From the NCBI GenBank assembly GCA_014867205.1, contig WGUO01000011.1, forward strand, positions 1 to 64,000: 64,000 nucleotides of DNA, given 5' to 3'. The notes beneath the pieces were generated by a model. The model worked only from the letters and a program-made list of their open reading frames with translations. It made no database searches and was not told the DNA's origin. This DNA comes from Muribaculaceae bacterium (lineage in GTDB: Bacteria; Bacteroidota; Bacteroidia; Bacteroidales; Muribaculaceae). Of this stretch, positions 53,013 to 62,651 are shown one piece after another. The translations under genes were made by a program, and so were the position numbers. Each line of letters begins with the position of its first letter. The first letter of the stretch is position 1.

Positions 53013-54602
53013 CTATTCTTCGTCAATGATCCAATTGTCAAGGCTCCGCGTCTTGTCTGAGAATGAAGCACCTATCTTGACGAGTTTTCGGCCATCGGCC
53101 TTAAAAGGAAGTAGATATGATTTGGAATCAATCTGAGACATAGCCTTTTCTGCGGACTGATTCATTTTGAACTCAAATACATAAATGATATCCGGCGTCT
53201 TGATTACCATGTCAATACGCCCCGAGGATGTCTTGTACTCTATGTGGGTAAGGAAACCCAAAAGCTTGGCTATAATAAACAGAATATCCTGATAATGCTG
53301 CTCGAGCTCCAGGCGGTTGAAACCGTCATAATCAAAATCGGCAAAGAGACTTTGCAGTCTTATCATGAACTCCTCAATGCGGCCGGAGTTGACGTCGTCG
53401 TAAAACCTGAGAATACTGAATGCGGAATCTTCGTTGGGTTTGGGAGAGTAGACATTCATCAGCTGAAGGAAAAACCCCTGTTCTACCTCGCGATTGGGGA
53501 ATCCGAGCTTAAGCATGTTAAACTCATGACGATAACCCTTTATGGTCAGATAGCCGGCCTGATACAGAACTGGTATCAGAGAATAGTGAGTATCGAACGA
53601 GACATTTTCCACAGCACTTTGGGAAATCTCTACCTCGCCAAGTTTCTGCAATGACAATTGCCTCGACTTTATCATTTTGATGAGGAAAGTCGGGGTGCCA
53701 GTCCGGAACCAATAGTCTCCGAAGTCCTTTTTCTGCAAAGCATTAAGCAGACTGAAAGGATTATATATGTCTGGACTTCCCTTAGGCGAAAAGTGATAAC
53801 CGTCATAATTCAGACGCAGTTTGCCGAAAGCCTCGTCGACAGAAATATTGTTGCTTTCCGCAATGGTCTCTATGCTATCGGGGAAATAATGGTGAAGTTC
53901 GTCTTGCGTAATCCCACAGATGCCGCTGTATTCCTCAAGCATTGAGATGTCATTGAGGTTATTTAAGTCGCTGAATATGCTGAGGTGACCGAACCGTGTC
54001 ACGCCTGTAAGCATGGCAAACTGAATGTGTGAGTCCTGACTCTTGAGATTGCTGTAGAACGCACGCAAGTCTCCTTTGTATATCTCCTGAAGGTCAGGAC
54101 GGTCAATTGTCTCAAGGAGCGGCTTGTCATATTCGTCGACAAGAATCACGACCTTGTGACCCGACTGTCTGTGTGCCTCGGCTATGACGTTTTTGAAGCG
54201 CAGCCCATACGCCAGCCTGTCAAGTGGAGTTATGCCATATTTATTTTCCCATCCTGACAGAAAATCATCAAGATGCGAGGTCACTCCGGTCGGAGAACTG
54301 TAATTACTTCCGGTCAGATCGAGATGCAATACGGGCACCGCTTGCCAGTCATAATCATATTTTTCAATTGCAAGACCATGGAAAAGATCCTTCCGTCCAT
54401 TGAAAAACTCCTCGATAGTAGATAGCAGCAGGGACTTGCCGAATCTGCGCGGTCTACTCAGAAAGTAATATTTCCCACTTGATATAAGTTGGTGTATGTA
54501 CTCGGTCTTATCGACATAAACATACCCTCTTTCCCGGATTTCCGAGAAAGACTGTACACCGATAGGATATAGAAGCTGGTTCATGGGAATCTCGTATGAC
54601 AT
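53013..54602 (-). CDS. AAA-ATPase-like protein with PD-(D/E)XK nuclease domain
   Basis: The family pairs an AAA-ATPase_like domain with a C-terminal PDDEXK_9 nuclease-like domain and is highly multiplied in Bacteroidetes; its function is not established. Walker A (SRPRRFGKSLLLS, about residue 50) and Walker B (VVILVDEYDKPLL, about 160) are intact. The C-terminal nuclease motif shows GRIDMVIKT then YVFEFKMNQSAEKA (about 460-485), with the Asp and Glu-x-Lys present. Starts at 54626 (GTG) and 54617 (ATG) are open; 54602 is preferred because it follows a purine-rich stretch and gives the usual N-terminus. Noticeably AT-rich next to lysS. Confidence 0.85.
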   Translation of the reverse strand: MSYEIPMNQLLYPIGVQSFSEIRERGYVYVDKTEYIHQLISSGKYYFLSRPRRFGKSLLLSTIEEFFNGRKDLFHGLAIEKYDYDWQAVPVLHLDLTGSNYSSPTGVTSHLDDFLSGWENKYGITPLDRLAYGLRFKNVIAEAHRQSGHKVVILVDEYDKPLLETIDRPDLQEIYKGDLRAFYSNLKSQDSHIQFAMLTGVTRFGHLSIFSDLNNLNDISMLEEYSGICGITQDELHHYFPDSIETIAESNNISVDEAFGKLRLNYDGYHFSPKGSPDIYNPFSLLNALQKKDFGDYWFRTGTPTFLIKMIKSRQLSLQKLGEVEISQSAVENVSFDTHYSLIPVLYQAGYLTIKGYRHEFNMLKLGFPNREVEQGFFLQLMNVYSPKPNEDSAFSILRFYDDVNSGRIEEFMIRLQSLFADFDYDGFNRLELEQHYQDILFIIAKLLGFLTHIEYKTSSGRIDMVIKTPDIIYVFEFKMNQSAEKAMSQIDSKSYLLPFKADGRKLVKIGASFSDKTRSLDNWIIDEE

Positions 54603-54644
54603 GTTAGTTTTCCCCATAATTGGCACGGTTGTGGATTACACACA

Positions 54645-54676
54645 CAAAGATAAGCAACAGAATCAGATTTTGCAAA
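54645..54676 (-). promoter_or_regulatory. Promoter of the AAA-ATPase-like gene
   Basis: On the minus strand, TTTG (54676-54673), 20 bases, TATCTTTG (54652-54645). It lies back to back with the lysS promoter, 13 bases apart. Confidence 0.7.
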
Positions 54677-54689
54677 TCATTGGCTTTAA

Positions 54690-54721
54690 TTTGCGGAGAT
54701 TGTTGTAATTTATTAATTTTG
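54690..54721 (+). promoter_or_regulatory. Promoter of lysS
   Basis: TTTG (54690-54693), 20 bases, TAATTTTG (54714-54721), giving a 5' leader of about 75 bases before the ATG at 54802. Confidence 0.7.
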
Positions 54722-54801
54722 CATTCTGAATGGATTGCCACACAGCCGTGAGGACATCGTGCATCCATTCCACCGCATACGTAATCAAACAACACCACAA
54801 T

Positions 54802-56352
54802 ATGGCAAATCACGAACTGAGTGAACAGGAGATAGTAAGACGCAAGAGTATGGAGGCACTCCGCGAGCGCGGAATCGAGCCATACCCCGCCGCAGAGTAT
54901 AAGGTCACAGGCCACACCGCCGAAATCAAGGAGAACTTCAAGGACGACGAGGAGCCGTTACGCGAGGTTAGCGTGGCCGGCCGAATCATGAGCCGCCGAA
55001 TCATGGGAAAGGCCTCGTTCATGGAGCTTCAGGACGCCGAGGGCCGCATACAGGTCTACGTGTCGCGCGACGACCTCTGTCCCGGCGAGGACAAGGACAT
55101 GTATAACGTGGTGTTCAAGAAACTTCTCGACATCGGTGACTTCATCGGCGTGAAGGGTTACGTGTTCCGCACGCAGATGGGCGAGATAACCATCCATGCA
55201 CAGGAGATCACCGTGCTGTCGAAGAGCCTGCGCCCCCTGCCCATCGTCAAGATGAAGGAGGGCAAGGCATACGACGCCTTCACCGACCCCGAGCTCCGCT
55301 ACCGCCAGCGCTATGTCGACCTCGTGGTAAACCCCGGTGTGCGCGAGATATTCACCAAGCGCACCCGCATGTTCAACTCCATGCGCGAGTACTTCAACAG
55401 CCACGGCTACCTCGAGGTCGAGACCCCGATCCTGCAGTCGATTCCCGGCGGCGCATCGGCGCGCCCCTTCATCACGCACCATAACGCCCTCGACATACCC
55501 CTCTACCTGCGCATAGCCGACGAGCTTTACCTCAAGCGCCTCATCGTGGGCGGATTCGAGGGTGTGTACGAGTTCTCGAAGAACTTCCGCAACGAGGGCA
55601 TGGACCGCACCCACAACCCCGAGTTCACCTGCATGGAGATATACGTCTCCTACAAGGACTACAACTGGATGATGGAGTTCACCGAGAAGATGCTCGAGAA
55701 GATATGCCTCGACGTCAACGGCACAACCAAGGTCAAGGTCGGCGACAACGAGATTGACTTCAAGGCCCCCTACCGCCGCATCACGATGACCGACGCCATC
55801 AAGGAGAAGACCGGATTCGACATCACCGGCAAGAGCGAGGAGGAACTTCGCGCGTTCTGCCGCGAGGCCGGTATCGAGACTGACCCCTCGATGGGCAAGG
55901 GCAAGCTTATCGACGAGATTTTCGGCGAGAAGTGCGAGGGCTCTTACATCCAGCCGACCTTCATCATCGACTATCCCATAGAGATGTCGCCGCTGACCAA
56001 GCGTCACCGCGAGAACCCCGAGCTGACCGAGCGATTCGAGCTGATGGTCAACGGCAAGGAACTTGCCAACGCATACAGCGAGCTCAACGACCCGATCGAC
56101 CAGTACGGACGCTTCGTTGAGCAGATGCGCCTGGCCGACAAGGGAGATGACGAGGCCATGATCATCGACGGTGACTTCATCCGCGCCCTGGAGTACGGCA
56201 TGCCCCCGACATCGGGCATGGGTATCGGCATGGACCGCCTGGCCATGCTGCTGACCGGCCAGACCACAATCCAGGAGGTACTTCTCTTCCCGCAGATGCG
56301 CCCGGAGAAGAAACAGCAGAAGGAAGACGCGTCACAGTCTGACGCCGAGTAA
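54802..56352 (+). CDS. lysS: Lysyl-tRNA synthetase, class II
   Basis: Charges tRNA-Lys with lysine. An OB-fold anticodon-binding domain (about 40-150) is followed by the class II catalytic core with motif 2 (FRNEGMDRTHNPEFTCMEIY) and motif 3 (GMGIGMDRLAMLLTG near the C-terminus). An ATG at 54730 is in frame, but the ATG at 54802 gives the normal N-terminus (MANHELSEQEIVRRKSMEAL) and lies at a better distance from the promoter. 516 residues, family-typical. The gpsA gene follows after 22 bases. Confidence 0.97.
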   Translation: MANHELSEQEIVRRKSMEALRERGIEPYPAAEYKVTGHTAEIKENFKDDEEPLREVSVAGRIMSRRIMGKASFMELQDAEGRIQVYVSRDDLCPGEDKDMYNVVFKKLLDIGDFIGVKGYVFRTQMGEITIHAQEITVLSKSLRPLPIVKMKEGKAYDAFTDPELRYRQRYVDLVVNPGVREIFTKRTRMFNSMREYFNSHGYLEVETPILQSIPGGASARPFITHHNALDIPLYLRIADELYLKRLIVGGFEGVYEFSKNFRNEGMDRTHNPEFTCMEIYVSYKDYNWMMEFTEKMLEKICLDVNGTTKVKVGDNEIDFKAPYRRITMTDAIKEKTGFDITGKSEEELRAFCREAGIETDPSMGKGKLIDEIFGEKCEGSYIQPTFIIDYPIEMSPLTKRHRENPELTERFELMVNGKELANAYSELNDPIDQYGRFVEQMRLADKGDDEAMIIDGDFIRALEYGMPPTSGMGIGMDRLAMLLTGQTTIQEVLLFPQMRPEKKQQKEDASQSDAE

Positions 56353-56374
56353 ATCACATATCACCCCCGACAAC

Positions 56375-57376
56375 ATGAACCCAATGGGTAGAATCGCAGT
56401 CATAGGGAGCGGCAGCTGGGCCACCGCACTGGCCAAGCTGCTGCTCGGCAACTGCGACCGTATCACCTGGTACATGCACCGGGCAGACCGTATCGACGAC
56501 TTCATCAGGTATGGCCATAACCCGGTCTACCTGTCGGATGTCGCGTTCGACACGATGCGCATCGACTTCACTTCAGACATCGACCGTGCATGCTCGGAGG
56601 CCGACACTCTGGTCTTTGTCGTGCCGTCACCATATTTCAAGGCCACGGCCGATTCAATCAGGGTCGATATCTCAGGCAAGAATATCGTGTCGGCTGTCAA
56701 GGGCATCGTGCCGGAGTCGAATATGATAATCACAGACTATCTTCACGCGCATCACGGCTGCCGCCCGGAGAACATGCTGGTCATCGGGGGCCCCTGTCAC
56801 GCCGAGGAGGTCGCCCTGGAGCGTCTGAGCTATCTTACCATCGGATGCCGCGACGTGGCCAAGGCCAATGACTTCGCATCGCTGATAGCGGGCAAGAAGA
56901 TGAAGACCATCATCTCCGAGGATGTCGACGGCATCGAGTATGCCGCCGTGCTCAAGAATGTCTACGCCATAGCAGCCGGCATACTGAGCGGCATGAAGGC
57001 CGGCGACAATTTCCTGGCCATGATGGTCTGCAACGCGATCCGCGAGATGCGCCGCTTTATCGACGCCATCGCCCCGCTGCCGGGACGCGACATATGCCGC
57101 TCCGCATATTTAGGTGACCTGCTGGTCACGGCATACAGCCGCTTCTCGCGCAACCATAACTTCGGCTCCATGATCGGCAAGGGCTACAGCGTCAAGGCCG
57201 CAATGATGGAGATGGAGATGGTGGCCGAAGGATATTACGGCACAAAATGCATGCACCAGATCAACGAGGCGGGGCCTCATGTCGATATGCCGATACTCGA
57301 GTGCGTTCACTCGATACTCTACGGCAACGTCAAGCCACGCCGCGCCGTCGACATCATCACGTCGACTTTCACCTGA
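56375..57376 (+). CDS. gpsA: Glycerol-3-phosphate dehydrogenase [NAD(P)+]
   Basis: Reduces dihydroxyacetone phosphate to sn-glycerol 3-phosphate for phospholipid synthesis, in the cytosol. Nucleotide-binding loop GSGSWATALAKLL at the N-terminus (about 10-22), GGPCHAEEVALER in the middle and the catalytic Lys region EYAAVLKNVYAIAAG (about 190-204). 333 residues, normal for the family. It lies between lysS and pgi, an arrangement seen in several Bacteroidales. Confidence 0.95.
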   Translation: MNPMGRIAVIGSGSWATALAKLLLGNCDRITWYMHRADRIDDFIRYGHNPVYLSDVAFDTMRIDFTSDIDRACSEADTLVFVVPSPYFKATADSIRVDISGKNIVSAVKGIVPESNMIITDYLHAHHGCRPENMLVIGGPCHAEEVALERLSYLTIGCRDVAKANDFASLIAGKKMKTIISEDVDGIEYAAVLKNVYAIAAGILSGMKAGDNFLAMMVCNAIREMRRFIDAIAPLPGRDICRSAYLGDLLVTAYSRFSRNHNFGSMIGKGYSVKAAMMEMEMVAEGYYGTKCMHQINEAGPHVDMPILECVHSILYGNVKPRRAVDIITSTFT

Positions 57377-57497
57377 CGCCCGGCGCACCGCAGGTGCCTG
57401 AATTTCGTTTTTTACGAAAACTTTAACACTTATCCGACAACCCGGCGCGACCGGATTCCGTTTTTTCCTTAGATATATAAACCCAAAAATTATAGAA

Positions 57498-58802
57498 ATG
57501 AAATCGATAGAACTGAACATCGAGAAAGCCGTCTTCTTTGCGGAGAAGGAATTCAATGCCAACAAGGATGCCGCACGCGAGGCAATCACCACCGTCGAGG
57601 AGGGCAGCGGAGCCGGCAACGACTTCCTGGGCTGGGTAAAGCTCCCCTCGGAGATCTCGCCCGAACTCATCGCAAGCATCAATGCCACAGCCAAGCGTCT
57701 GCAGGAGAACTGCGACTATGTGGTATGCGTAGGCATCGGCGGCTCATATCTCGGCGCCAAGGCCGTCAACACAGCCCTGGCTAACAACTTCGAGTATTAT
57801 TACGCACCCAACCCCAAGCGCCCCAAGGTGCTTTACGCAGGCCAGAACATCGGCGAGGAATACACCGCCGAACTTGAGAAACTGCTCACCGGCAAGCGTT
57901 TCGGCATCATCGTGATATCCAAGTCAGGCACCACCACCGAGCCTGCGATCGCCTTCCGCATCCTCAAGGAACTCCTTGAGAAGCAGGCAGGCAAGGAGGC
58001 TGCCAAGAACCTCATCGTGGCCATCACCGACGCCAGCAAGGGCGCTCTGCGCACCCTCGCAACCCAGGAGGGATATGAGACATATGTAATTCCCGACAAT
58101 GTGGGCGGCCGCTTCTCAGTGCTGACCCCCGTAGGCCTGCTCCCCATCGCCGTGGCAGGACACGACATCGAGAAACTTGTAGCCGGTGCCGTCGAGATGG
58201 AGAAGTCCACTCTCCGCGCAAACCCCGACAACATCTCAGAGACTTACGCGCGCATGCGCAACGCCCTCTACCAGAGCGGCAAGAAGATCGAGATCCTCGT
58301 AAACTTCGACCCGAAGCTCCACTATTTCGGAGAATGGTGGAAACAGCTCTACGGCGAGTCGGAGGGTAAGGACGGCAAGGGTATCTTCCCCGCATCGGTT
58401 GACTTCACCACCGACCTGCACTCGATGGGCCAGTGGATCCAGCAGGGCGAGCGTACCATCTTCGAGACAGTCATCTCGGTAGCCAAGCCTGCCGTAGAAC
58501 GCCGCATCCCTTCTGACGAGGCTAATCTCGACGGACTCAACTATCTCGCAGGCAAGCGCATCGACGAGGTCAACAAGATGGCTGAGCTCGGCACACAGAT
58601 GGCACATGTCGATGGCGGCGTGCCCAACATGCGCATCGTGATCGAATCGCTCTGCGAGCACACCCTCGGCGGACTCATCTACTTCTTCGAGAAAGCCTGC
58701 GGCATCAGCGGATACATGCTCGGCGTCAACCCGTTCAACCAGCCGGGTGTCGAGGCCTACAAGAAGAACATGTTCAAGCTTCTCAAGAAGCCGGGATATT
58801 GA
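57498..58802 (+). CDS. pgi: Glucose-6-phosphate isomerase
   Basis: Interconverts glucose 6-phosphate and fructose 6-phosphate. Sugar-phosphate-isomerase motifs are clear: GIGGSYLGAKAVN (about 77-89), VISKSGTTTEPAIAFR (about 137-152), GGRFSVLTPVGLLP (about 203-216) and the C-terminal NPFNQPGVEAYKK. 434 residues, the shorter form typical of Bacteroidetes and Firmicutes. Gap of 121 bases after gpsA, with no clear promoter. A strong terminator follows. Confidence 0.97.
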   Translation: MKSIELNIEKAVFFAEKEFNANKDAAREAITTVEEGSGAGNDFLGWVKLPSEISPELIASINATAKRLQENCDYVVCVGIGGSYLGAKAVNTALANNFEYYYAPNPKRPKVLYAGQNIGEEYTAELEKLLTGKRFGIIVISKSGTTTEPAIAFRILKELLEKQAGKEAAKNLIVAITDASKGALRTLATQEGYETYVIPDNVGGRFSVLTPVGLLPIAVAGHDIEKLVAGAVEMEKSTLRANPDNISETYARMRNALYQSGKKIEILVNFDPKLHYFGEWWKQLYGESEGKDGKGIFPASVDFTTDLHSMGQWIQQGERTIFETVISVAKPAVERRIPSDEANLDGLNYLAGKRIDEVNKMAELGTQMAHVDGGVPNMRIVIESLCEHTLGGLIYFFEKACGISGYMLGVNPFNQPGVEAYKKNMFKLLKKPGY

Positions 58803-58888
58803 TTAGGTCAGAAGTCAGAGTTATGAGGTTTTAGGTTTTAAGATTTTAGGCTTTAGGTCTAACACCTAAACTCTAACACCTAACACCT
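58803..58888. repeat. Opposed TTTTAGG and ACCTAA low-complexity runs
   Basis: A GTCAGAG-type element (58804-58825) is followed by a TTTTAGG-rich run (58829-58858) and an ACCTAA-rich run (58862-58890) that are roughly inverse to each other. They lie between the pgi stop and its terminator. Confidence 0.6.
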
Positions 58889-58934
58889 AAAAATCGGGGC
58901 TATTGCGGCAGTGATCGCAATAGCCCCGTTTCTT
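58889..58934. terminator. Bidirectional terminator between pgi and hom
   Basis: Perfect 13-bp stem (CGGGGCTATTGCG with CGCAATAGCCCCG, 58895-58907 and 58916-58928), followed by TTTCTT on the plus strand and a T-rich tract on the minus strand. It can serve pgi and the methionine operon. Confidence 0.9.
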
Positions 58935-58951
58935 GTCCCGTTTCCCCATTT

Positions 58952-60163
58952 CTAATCGTCGCGGTCGAGAAAGAACATCGGGATGTTGGCCAGAAAGACA
59001 TCGGGTGCGTCAAGACGCTCGCGCACCGCGATAAGGTCAGACAACAGTATGTCTCCGATTATATAACAGCCGTTCTCCGAGCGGTATTGCTCGCGCACGT
59101 GCGTGAAGGGGAGCAACGCCGGGATGTCAGTATCCTCGTAGCGGGCATAGACACGCAGGCACACATCGGTGGTATAGGACGGCGTGTCGATATATTCCAT
59201 CTTCTTGTACTCGTAACGGTAGCCGTGCCGGCGCGCCATTACATCGCTCAGGATTGAGGAGGCTGTCGGGAATCCCCCGGCCCCCTTGCCGAACATGAAC
59301 TGGCGGTCGTAGCACTCACCCCGGATCACAACACCGTTGTATTCGTTATCCACGCTGTATATGTATTTCGACGGACTGACGAACTCCGGCATGACGAACA
59401 TGGTGAATTCCGTGTCGCTCACCTTGACCACCTGGGCTACGAGCTTGATCTTGACACCCTTCTCGCGGGCATAGCGTATGTCGTCGTCATGGATAGTCGA
59501 GATGCCGTAGGTGAATATGCTCTCCGGTGGCACATACACGCCGAGCGCGTGAACGGTGATGATGATGAGCTTATAGAGGGCGTCGGCGCCACTGATATCG
59601 AACGTCGGGTCACTCTCGGCAAAGCCGAGTTCCTGCGCCTTGCGCAGAGCCGAGGCATAGTCCTCGCTGTGGTCGAACACACGCGACAGTATGTAGTTGG
59701 TCGAGCCGTTAAGTATTCCCTTAACCTCGAGAAGCAGGTCGTTGTCGTAATATTCCTCAAGGTTGCGGATCACGGGTATCGAGCCGCACGACGAAGCGTC
59801 GTAGAGCAGCGCGGTGCCGTAACGGCCCTGCAGTTCGATGAGTTCGGGAAGGTGGGTGGCTATCATTGCCTTCGAGCCGGAGACGACTGGTATGCCGCGT
59901 CTCAGAGCGCCGGTGACAATGTCATAGGATGCAGCGGGGTCATCGACTACCTCGACCACAAGATTTATTGTCGGGTCATCGAATATCTCTGATGCCCTGT
60001 CGGTGAGGATGCCGTCGGGAAGCTCGATGCCGCGCGGCTTTGTTATGTCGCGCACGCATATCCGGCTTATAACGGCATGCGCGTTCTTGGCCTTTGCGAT
60101 GACCTGATACACGCTGCGGCCCACTGTGCCAAATCCGAAGAGTCCGATTCGTATTGTATTCAT
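58952..60163 (-). CDS. hom: Homoserine dehydrogenase
   Basis: Reduces aspartate semialdehyde to homoserine, the branch point to methionine and threonine. Rossmann loop GLFGFGTVGRSVYQV at the N-terminus (about 6-20), then the catalytic domain with VKGILNGSTNYILSRVF (about 145-161) and LRKAQELGFAESDPTFDISG (about 173-192). 403 residues. The C-terminal region after about 320 is short and does not show a clear ACT domain, so feedback control by threonine may be weak or absent. Its start overlaps the metX stop by four bases, so translation is coupled. Last gene of the operon. Confidence 0.95.
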   Translation of the reverse strand: MNTIRIGLFGFGTVGRSVYQVIAKAKNAHAVISRICVRDITKPRGIELPDGILTDRASEIFDDPTINLVVEVVDDPAASYDIVTGALRRGIPVVSGSKAMIATHLPELIELQGRYGTALLYDASSCGSIPVIRNLEEYYDNDLLLEVKGILNGSTNYILSRVFDHSEDYASALRKAQELGFAESDPTFDISGADALYKLIIITVHALGVYVPPESIFTYGISTIHDDDIRYAREKGVKIKLVAQVVKVSDTEFTMFVMPEFVSPSKYIYSVDNEYNGVVIRGECYDRQFMFGKGAGGFPTASSILSDVMARRHGYRYEYKKMEYIDTPSYTTDVCLRVYARYEDTDIPALLPFTHVREQYRSENGCYIIGDILLSDLIAVRERLDAPDVFLANIPMFFLDRDD

Positions 60164-61176
60164 AAGAGATTAGAGTTTAGAATCCTGTTGAGTTGCTCGT
60201 GCTCCACGAGGAAGCCGTCATGGCCGAACCGGGAGTCTATCTCGGCATAGACCGCCCCGGGAATCATAGAGCACAGATTCCTCATCTCGGCGGGAGTGAA
60301 TATGATGTCTGACGATATTCCGATAACGACAGTGCTGGCCTTGATTCGCGACAGGGCTGCTGGGATGCCTCCGCGGCCTCGGCCTATGTCGTGCGTGTCG
60401 AATGAGTTGAGTATTGACATGTATGAATAGGCATTGAAGCGCCGGCAGAGTTTGTCGCCCTGGTGCCTCTGGTAGGAGCAAGCCCTCGGGGGCGTGGTGA
60501 GCGGGTCGCGGTCCTCAGGGTCGGCCTGCGAGACATTATAGCCGCTGCCCCCACGGTATGTCAGCAGTCCGATGGCGCGTGCGGCCGCCATGCCGGCCAT
60601 GCCGGCGTCGGGACGGCGCTCTCCGTAAGTGGCGTCGGCCATAATGGCCATGCGCTGCGTCTCGTCAATGGCGATAGTCCAGGGCGACGCCTTGGCGTCG
60701 GTGGCTATCAGCACGAAGCGGTCAAAACGCTCCGGTTCCTCGGCTATCCACTCCAGGGCCTGGAAACCGCCCACAGAACTCCCGACAAGCGCATGGATTC
60801 TCCCTATGCCGAGATGCGAGGCAAGCAGGGCATGCGCCCGCGCCATGTCGCGAATGGTCACCAGCGGGAAGTCGGAGTAGTATGGCTCGCCTGTCTCGGG
60901 GTTCTCCGACAACGGGCCGGTAGTGCCGTAATGAGAGCCGATGATATTGGCGCATACCACAAACCATCTGTCAGGATCCAGAAAACAGCCCGGCTCGACA
61001 GTGTGCGGCCACCAGTCGGCGACATCGCTGTTGGCTGTCAGCGCGTGGCATACCCACACCACGTTCGAGAGGTCGGGGGCAGGCTTGCCGAACGTATGGT
61101 AGGCCACGCGGAGTCTCGGCAGCACCGCTCCTGACTCAAGTGCGAAAGGACCGTCATGTTCATATATTCCTTCCAT
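60160..61176 (-). CDS. metX: Homoserine O-acetyltransferase
   Basis: Acylates homoserine with acetyl-CoA, giving the substrate of MetY. An alpha/beta-hydrolase fold with the nucleophile Ser134 in LVGSSVGGFQALEW, and the C-terminal catalytic Asp and His in SSDIIFTPAE and FGHDGFLVEH. Oxyanion-region motif YHTFGKP and WWPHTVEPGC are as in MetX. 338 residues, with no MetW-like extension. It starts 3 bases after metY and overlaps hom by 4. Confidence 0.95.
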   Translation of the reverse strand: MEGIYEHDGPFALESGAVLPRLRVAYHTFGKPAPDLSNVVWVCHALTANSDVADWWPHTVEPGCFLDPDRWFVVCANIIGSHYGTTGPLSENPETGEPYYSDFPLVTIRDMARAHALLASHLGIGRIHALVGSSVGGFQALEWIAEEPERFDRFVLIATDAKASPWTIAIDETQRMAIMADATYGERRPDAGMAGMAAARAIGLLTYRGGSGYNVSQADPEDRDPLTTPPRACSYQRHQGDKLCRRFNAYSYMSILNSFDTHDIGRGRGGIPAALSRIKASTVVIGISSDIIFTPAEMRNLCSMIPGAVYAEIDSRFGHDGFLVEHEQLNRILNSNLL

Positions 61177-61179
61177 GCC

Positions 61180-62475
61180 TCAGACAGTGATTCCGGTTTT
61201 GGCAAACGCCTGGTTGAAGTCGGCTATGATGTCCTCGACATCCTCCAGTCCGAGCGATATGCGGAGCAGGGTCGGTGTGACGCCGGCGGCGGCAAGGTCG
61301 GCATCTGACAACTGCTTATGGGTGGTCGAGGCCGGATGTGTGACAACTGAAATAGAGTCGCCGATCATCGTCATGTGGGCCACAAGCTCGAGCGCCTCGA
61401 CAAAGCGCACCGTTGACTCGAGGTCTCCCTTGAGCTCGACGTTGAGCACTCCTGATGCACCAAAGCGAAAGTATTTCTTAGCCAGCGCATGCGAGGGATG
61501 GTCATCGAAGCCGACATAGCTTACACGGCTCACGTAGGGACTCTCGCGCAGGAACTCGGCAAGCCTGCGTGTGGCCTCGACCTGATGGCGAACGCGCAGC
61601 GAGAGCGTCTCGAGGCCAAGGAGCATCAGATAACTGTCGAACGCAGAGGGGCAGGTGCCAAGGTCACGCTGTCCGTCAACCCGGCATTTCACGATATATG
61701 CCGCCGGCCCGAACGCCTCATAGAGGTTCAGGCCGTGGTAGCCCTCCGACGGACCGTCGATGCAGGCGAACCGCCCGTTGTTCCAGGGGAACTTGCCGGA
61801 GTCCACAATGACTCCGCCCATTGCCGTGCCGTGGCCGTTGATCCATTTGGTCGCGGAGTCGACCACGATATCGGCACCCCAGTCGAATGGATTGCAGAGG
61901 TATCCGCCGGCACCGAACGTATTGTCGACTATCAGCGGCACCCCGGCAGAATGGGCCACATGTGCGAGACCATCGATGTCGGCAACCGCGCAGGTCGGGT
62001 TGCCCATGCTCTCGGCAAACAGGAGGCGCGTACGGTCGTCGATAAGTGAGGCGATTGTCTCGGGAGACTCGTCAGGCGCGATTCTGACCTCGATGCCGAG
62101 GCGACGCAGTGTGTGCCGGAACTGGTTGTATGTGCCTCCGTAAAGGAACGGCGCGGCAACAATGTTGTCGTCGGCCGAGGCGAGTGTGGTGAACGCTATC
62201 AGCAGCGCGGCCATGCCCGACGATGTGGCCATGGCGCCGACACCGCCGTAGAGAGCGGCGACGCGCTCCTCATAGGCCGTGGTGGTCGGATTCTGCAGAC
62301 GTGTGTAAATGTTTCCGGCCTCAGACAGCTCGAAGAGGTTTGCGGCATAGTCGCATGTCTCGAAGCGATAGGCCGATGTAGGGTAAATGGCGATTCCTCG
62401 CGAGCCGGTCGGCTCGTGGTGGTTAAGTCCGGCATGTATCTGCCTTGTCTCGAATTTTAGTTTACTGTAGTCCAT
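61180..62475 (-). CDS. metY: O-acetylhomoserine sulfhydrylase
   Basis: Cys/Met metabolism PLP enzyme that makes homocysteine directly from O-acetylhomoserine and sulfide. Motifs: TRQIHAGLNHHEPTGSRGIA at the N-terminus, SSGMAALLIAF (about 83-93), VDNTFGAGGYLCNPFDWGAD and the PLP Lys210 in SATKWINGHG. 431 residues, typical of MetY and longer than MetB/MetC. The first gene of a compact metY-metX-hom operon. Its leader carries a Met-rich open reading frame and an intrinsic terminator, so expression is probably attenuated by methionine supply. Confidence 0.95.
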   Translation of the reverse strand: MDYSKLKFETRQIHAGLNHHEPTGSRGIAIYPTSAYRFETCDYAANLFELSEAGNIYTRLQNPTTTAYEERVAALYGGVGAMATSSGMAALLIAFTTLASADDNIVAAPFLYGGTYNQFRHTLRRLGIEVRIAPDESPETIASLIDDRTRLLFAESMGNPTCAVADIDGLAHVAHSAGVPLIVDNTFGAGGYLCNPFDWGADIVVDSATKWINGHGTAMGGVIVDSGKFPWNNGRFACIDGPSEGYHGLNLYEAFGPAAYIVKCRVDGQRDLGTCPSAFDSYLMLLGLETLSLRVRHQVEATRRLAEFLRESPYVSRVSYVGFDDHPSHALAKKYFRFGASGVLNVELKGDLESTVRFVEALELVAHMTMIGDSISVVTHPASTTHKQLSDADLAAAGVTPTLLRISLGLEDVEDIIADFNQAFAKTGITV

Positions 62476-62595
62476 ATTTTTAGGGTTTAGGTTTTAGGTG
62501 TTAGATTTTAGGCTTTAAGATGTTGGTTTTAGATTTTAGGGGATAGATATTAGCCTAACATCTAACACCTAAATCCTAACACCTAACCGCCTAAC
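62476..62595. repeat. TTTTAGG/ACCTAA repeats between the attenuator and metY
   Basis: A TTTTAGG-rich run (62478-62537) and an ACCTAA-rich run (62552-62592) are inverse to each other. In the metY transcript they would follow the attenuator and could fold into a long imperfect hairpin before the start codon. Confidence 0.6.
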
Positions 62596-62624
62596 AAAAA
62601 AGCCGGCTTCGTAAGAGGCCGGCT
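62596..62624 (-). terminator. Intrinsic terminator (attenuator) in the metYX-hom leader
   Basis: On the minus strand, AGCCGGC pairs with GCCGGCT around a 10-base loop and is followed by T6. It lies 27 bases after the leader peptide stop codon and 121 bases before the metY ATG, so it must be read through for the operon to be expressed. Confidence 0.85.
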
Positions 62625-62651
62625 GTATATTGGTTTTGTGCGTTGATCATC